A stretch of 8,995 nt of DNA from Alphaproteobacteria bacterium. Its GTDB lineage: Bacteria; Pseudomonadota; Alphaproteobacteria; UBA7887. The stretch spans positions 1-8,995 of the forward strand of contig JANQOH010000464.1 of assembly GCA_028289725.1 (NCBI GenBank), given 5' to 3'. The stretch's first letter is position 1, and each line of letters opens with the position of its first letter. A model generated the notes under the pieces. The model worked only from the letters and a program-made list of their open reading frames with translations. It ran no database searches and was not told the origin of the DNA. Positions 6,083 to 8,995 of this stretch are shown here, one piece after another. The position numbers and the translations under genes were made by a program.

Positions 6083-6234
6083 TACGCGATATCCTCCCCA
6101 ACGACTTAAAGCGACGCGCGCAGAGGCCCTCTTGGCTACCCAGCCAGAACCTCATGTTCCGCCGGATACAATCTCCGCCACACCGCGATTACAGTCATTT
6201 CGCGCCGCGACGGTACGCGCGCCATACTGAAAAA

Positions 6235-6263
6235 ATTCTGACCGGCACGTTGTTTTAAGTCAA
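6235..6263 (-). promoter_or_regulatory. Candidate sigma70-like promoter for the PQQ dehydrogenase
   Basis: On the minus strand, TTGACT (plus 6258-6263) is followed after exactly 17 bases by CAGAAT (plus 6235-6240) and a T-run. The -35 matches the consensus at 5 of 6 positions and the -10 at 4 of 6. Transcription would start near 6228, leaving a leader of about 145 bases before the ATG at 6082. The leader holds small GC-rich hairpin possibilities (for example GGCT-GGGT-AGCC) but no riboswitch that I recognise. The opposite strand must carry the promoter of the SDR operon, for which I see no clear match. Confidence 0.5.
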
Positions 6264-6348
6264 TGCCGGAATTGGCTTTCCGACATAACCAGGCAGTGAA
6301 TTAGGGTAATTTCGCCCCCAATCGCCCGAAGATCCTTCGCGAGCGCAC

Positions 6349-7389
6349 ATGATGTCACAGCACGCCAACCTGCCAGATCGCTTCGAAAGCCGTGAGTCCT
6401 TGGATGACTTCATGACGACGCCAACCGGCGAACTGGTCCAGGACCTCGAAGAGGTCGAGGGAGACATTGCCGTGCTCGGCGTGGGCGGAAAAATGGGGCC
6501 CACTCTGGCGCGGCTGGCCCAGCGAGCGGCGCCCGACAAGCGCGTTCTCGGTATCGCTCGGTTTAGCGACCCGGCGACGCGAAAGCGGCTGGAGTCCTGG
6601 GAAATCGAGACGATTGCATGCGATTTGCTGGATCGAAACGCCGTCGCCGCACTACCTCAAGTCGCCAACGTCATCTTTCTGGCCGGCCGAAAATTTGGCT
6701 CGTCCGCCAACCAACCGCTCACATGGGCGATGAATGCGCATGCCCCGACCATTGTGGCGGACCATTTCCGCGCCGCCCGCATCGTCGCGTTTTCGACCGG
6801 CTGCGTTTATCCCTTCGTGCCGACCGTTGGCGGCGGCGCGGATGAGGCAGTGCCGCCCAATCCGCCGCCTGGCGAATATGCCTGGTCTTGCTTGGCGCGC
6901 GAACGCCTGTTCGCCCACGCGTCGCGCAAGTTTGGCACCCCGGGCTGCCTCATCCGTCTCAACTATGCGATAGACATGCGCTATGGCGTGCTCCACGACG
7001 TTGCACGCGCGGTGCTCGCGGACGAACCCGCCGACGTCACCATGGGGCATGTCAACGTGATCTGGCAGGGAGACGCCAGTGCGCAGGCCCTTCGAGCGCT
7101 TCGTCACTGCACCGTGCCGGCATCGCCTCTCAATGTGACAGGGCCGGAAACGATCTCCATTCGCTGGTTGGCCAGCGAGTTCGGACGGATATTTGGCAAA
7201 ACGCCAAGGTTCACGGGAAATGAAGCTGAAGCCGTGTGGCTTAACAATAGTGCGCGAGCCGCGGGCCTTTTTGGCTATCCTCGTGTGCCCCTGGAACGCA
7301 TGATTGCCTGGACCGCCGATTGGCTGGGCCGCGGCGGCGCCAGCCTCGACAAACCGACCCACTTTGAAGCGCGTGACGGACAGTTTTGA
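6349..7389 (+). CDS. NAD(P)-dependent epimerase/dehydratase-family (extended SDR) protein, copy 1, with YxxxC active site
   Basis: This is a 346-residue Rossmann-fold protein. An N-terminal segment of about 37 residues precedes the nucleotide-binding loop LGVGGKMG (43-50), somewhat later than in most extended SDRs. Asp92 in IACDLLD, the LAGRK strand end (111-115) and Ser149-Thr150 in AFSTGCVYPF are typical of the family. The expected Tyr-x3-Lys is present as Tyr177-Ala-Trp-Ser-Cys181, so the catalytic lysine is replaced by cysteine. A sugar-nucleotide or similar substrate with redox or epimerase chemistry is the family norm, but with this change the reaction cannot be assigned. The start is ATG at 6349, with a second ATG at 6352; no strong ribosome site is visible, so the start is moderately certain. 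There is no signal peptide, so it is probably cytoplasmic. It is the first gene of an operon with its paralogue and a GNAT enzyme. Confidence 0.9.
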   Translation: MMSQHANLPDRFESRESLDDFMTTPTGELVQDLEEVEGDIAVLGVGGKMGPTLARLAQRAAPDKRVLGIARFSDPATRKRLESWEIETIACDLLDRNAVAALPQVANVIFLAGRKFGSSANQPLTWAMNAHAPTIVADHFRAARIVAFSTGCVYPFVPTVGGGADEAVPPNPPPGEYAWSCLARERLFAHASRKFGTPGCLIRLNYAIDMRYGVLHDVARAVLADEPADVTMGHVNVIWQGDASAQALRALRHCTVPASPLNVTGPETISIRWLASEFGRIFGKTPRFTGNEAEAVWLNNSARAAGLFGYPRVPLERMIAWTADWLGRGGASLDKPTHFEARDGQF

Positions 7390-8429
7390 TGCGTCTGCTC
7401 GAACCTCATGCTCTACCGACCCGGCTCGACGACGATGCGGCCGTTGAAGACCTGCTGTCACGGCCAAGCCAGGCTTTGATCGACGATCTGGCCCAAGTGG
7501 ACGGCGACATCATGGTGCTCGGCGTCGGCGGAAAAATTGGGCCGACACTCGCGCACTTGGCCAAGCGCGCCGCGCCGGACAAACGCGTCATCGGTGTCGC
7601 GCGGTTTTCCGATGCGGGCGTCAGGGCGCGTCTCGATAGCTGGGGCATCGAAACCATCGCTTGCGATTTGCTCGACCGCGACGCGGTCGCGGCCCTGCCC
7701 CAGGTACTGAACGTTGTTTACATGGCGGGCCGCAAGTTCGGCACCAGCGGCGATGAACCATTTACTTGGGCAATGAATGTCGACGCGCCGGCGATCTCGG
7801 CCGAAATCTTTCGCGAATCGCGCATTGTCGCTTTCTCCACGCTGTGCGTTTACCCGTTTACGTCGGTGAATGGTGGCGGCGCCGAGGAAACCACCCAGCC
7901 CGGATCGCCCGGCGAATACGCTAATTCGTGCTTGGGGCGCGAGCGGATGTTCGAATATTTTTCGGCCGCGCACGGCACGCCCGGCCGATTGATCCGCCTC
8001 GGATACGCGATCGACATGCGCTATGGCGTCCTGCATGAACTCGCCACCAAAGTCCGCGATGGTACGCCGATCGATGTGACGACCGGTCACACTTCGATCA
8101 TTTGGCAGGGGGATGCCAGCGCGCAAATCCTCCGGTGTCTGCTTCACTGCACGAATCCGACGACACCACTCAACATCACCGCGCCGGCCATTGAGACCAT
8201 TCGCGGCCTGGCTGAAGGGCTTGGCGAGCGCCTTGGCAAACAACCGGAATTTGTCGGCCAGGAGGCGGCGACGGCTTGGGTCATGAATGGCACCGAGGCG
8301 GCGCGCATGTTCGGCCCGCCAATGGTGGATACCGATACTATGCTTGATTGGACCGCCGACTGGGTCGCGCGCGGCGGCTCGTCTTACGGCAAACCGACCC
8401 GCTATGAGTCGCGTGACGGACAGTTCTGA
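7389..8429 (+). CDS. NAD(P)-dependent epimerase/dehydratase-family (extended SDR) protein, copy 2, with YxxxC active site
   Basis: The ATG at 7389 overlaps the stop of copy 1 by one base (TGATG), indicating translational coupling. The product is 346 residues, the same as copy 1, and the gene repeats at an exact 1040-base offset. Identity to copy 1 is about 60 percent by eye and higher in the first half. Features in order: LGVGGKIG (44-51), IACDLLD (90-96), MAGRKFG (112-118), AFSTLCVYPF (148-157), and Tyr177-Ala-Asn-Ser-Cys181 in place of YxxxK. The blocks AIDMRYGVLH, IWQGDASAQ and WTADW are shared with copy 1, as is the C-terminal RDGQF. The last coding bases (GCGTGACGGACAGTT) are identical in both copies, at 7371-7385 and 8411-8425. 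Duplication followed by divergence suggests two related substrates or a heteromer; this is inference. No signal peptide is present. Confidence 0.9.
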   Translation: MRLLEPHALPTRLDDDAAVEDLLSRPSQALIDDLAQVDGDIMVLGVGGKIGPTLAHLAKRAAPDKRVIGVARFSDAGVRARLDSWGIETIACDLLDRDAVAALPQVLNVVYMAGRKFGTSGDEPFTWAMNVDAPAISAEIFRESRIVAFSTLCVYPFTSVNGGGAEETTQPGSPGEYANSCLGRERMFEYFSAAHGTPGRLIRLGYAIDMRYGVLHELATKVRDGTPIDVTTGHTSIIWQGDASAQILRCLLHCTNPTTPLNITAPAIETIRGLAEGLGERLGKQPEFVGQEAATAWVMNGTEAARMFGPPMVDTDTMLDWTADWVARGGSSYGKPTRYESRDGQF

Positions 8430-8995
8430 CACCGAAGACCTGACCCTGCGCCGCCTGGCGCCGGACGACGCCCCGGCCTTGCTCGCTTTATCGGACGCAG
8501 CCGGCTGGAATCAGGTGACAGACGATTGGCGTTTGATGCTGACGCTGGGCGAAGGCGTCGGTTTCTGGCAAGGCGACCGCCCGGTCGCGAGCGCGCTTAT
8601 CCTACCATACGATGCAAAATTCGCGTGGCTCAGCATGGTCTTGGTCGCCGAGCCCTGGCGGCGGCGCGGATTGGCGAGCCGACTGACAGAAGAATGTTTG
8701 GCGCGCGCCCGCGCCCGCGGTCTTGCCCTGCGCCTCGATGCGACCGACGCCGGCCGCATGGTCTATCGCCGGTTCGGTTTTGCGGATCAGTACACCTTCA
8801 CACGATACCGAGCTGATGCGCGGCCAATGCCGCGCGAAATCAACACCGCGTTTCGCCGCGCGGCACCAAAGGAACTGGCGATGGCGGCGGCATGCGATGC
8901 CGACGCGTTTGGCGCGGAGCGCGCAGCAGTTTTTGGCGATTTTTTCGAACGAGACGCCACCGAGGTGTGGATCGCGGCGCCGAACGATGCATGCG
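8404..8995 (+). CDS. Double-domain GNAT acetyltransferase, 3'-truncated by the window edge
   Basis: An ATG at 8404, inside the last 26 bases of SDR copy 2 but in another frame, opens a frame with no stop up to base 8995 (197 residues visible). A GTG at 8413 is an alternative start; neither has a clear ribosome site, consistent with coupled translation. The first domain has the GNAT acetyl-CoA loop at Arg86-x-x-Gly89-x-Ala91 after the strand AWLSMVLVAEPW, and the closing Tyr121-x-x-Phe-Gly-Phe motif. From about residue 150 a second N-terminal-like segment starts (FRRAAPKEL), with Asp-Ala-Phe-Gly-Ala-Glu-Arg at 167-173, a pattern I associate with the YitH/HolE-type GNAT domain. It is therefore likely a tandem GNAT protein of about 280-300 residues. 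The family transfers an acetyl group from acetyl-CoA to amines; the substrate may relate to the product of the SDR pair, but this is unproven. Confidence 0.88.
   Translation, partial: MSRVTDSSDTEDLTLRRLAPDDAPALLALSDAAGWNQVTDDWRLMLTLGEGVGFWQGDRPVASALILPYDAKFAWLSMVLVAEPWRRRGLASRLTEECLARARARGLALRLDATDAGRMVYRRFGFADQYTFTRYRADARPMPREINTAFRRAAPKELAMAAACDADAFGAERAAVFGDFFERDATEVWIAAPNDAC

Noticed and set aside
5949..6155. Overlapping minus-strand frame starting at an ATG in the dehydrogenase leader
   Set aside because: It has a weak ribosome site and runs 68 codons mostly inside the dehydrogenase signal-peptide region without protein-like character. It is kept only as a possible upstream ATG.
6243..6258. 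GGCACG followed by a T-rich stretch, considered as a sigma54 promoter
   Set aside because: The TTGC block is not at the required distance after GGCAC, so the match fails.
6652..8432. Two long minus-strand open frames (6652-7467 and 7458-8432)
   Set aside because: Both are antisense shadows of the SDR paralogues. They resemble each other only because the sense genes are duplicates.

Overview
The window looks like a chromosomal segment of a GC-rich, Gram-negative, probably alphaproteobacterial genome. The grounds are high GC with strong third-position GC, GGAGG-type ribosome sites, many exported proteins with Sec signal peptides, a periplasmic c-type cytochrome and a PQQ-dependent alcohol dehydrogenase. 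The taxonomic assignment is inference. No tRNA, rRNA, CRISPR array, insertion sequence or phage gene was seen.

Layout. (1) 1-1026, plus strand: the 3' part of an unrecognised helical-repeat protein whose start lies outside the window. (2) 1064-3113, minus strand: four exported proteins, in transcription order a small four-cysteine protein, a Sel1-type repeat protein, a mono-haem cytochrome c and a second Sel1-type protein. A hairpin terminator sits after the first of them. (3) 3114-3470: an intergenic stretch serving divergent genes, containing an operator-like dyad and a short protein-like open frame with no start. (4) 3471-4139, plus strand: an exported four-cysteine protein of unknown function. 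(5) 4140-4273: a 3' regulatory region with a very clear minus-strand terminator and a second large hairpin. (6) 4274-6082, minus strand: a PQQ-dependent alcohol dehydrogenase with the Asp-x-Asp lanthanide-type active site. (7) 6083-6348: a divergent promoter region with a good sigma70-like promoter for the dehydrogenase. (8) 6349-8995, plus strand: two tandem 346-residue extended-SDR paralogues, head to tail and overlapping by one base. They are followed by a double-GNAT acetyltransferase that overlaps the second paralogue by 26 bases and runs off the right edge.

Working together. Regions 2-6 read as a periplasmic alcohol-oxidation locus. The dehydrogenase would oxidise an alcohol or aldehyde with PQQ and a metal, and the class I cytochrome c is the obvious candidate electron acceptor. 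Four small exported proteins of unknown role (two Sel1-type, two four-cysteine) could be assembly or partner factors. None resembles the classical MxaI or XoxJ partners by eye, so this may be a poorly described version of such a locus. Regions 7-8 form a separate operon. Both SDR paralogues replace the catalytic lysine of the YxxxK motif with cysteine, which makes their chemistry an open question.
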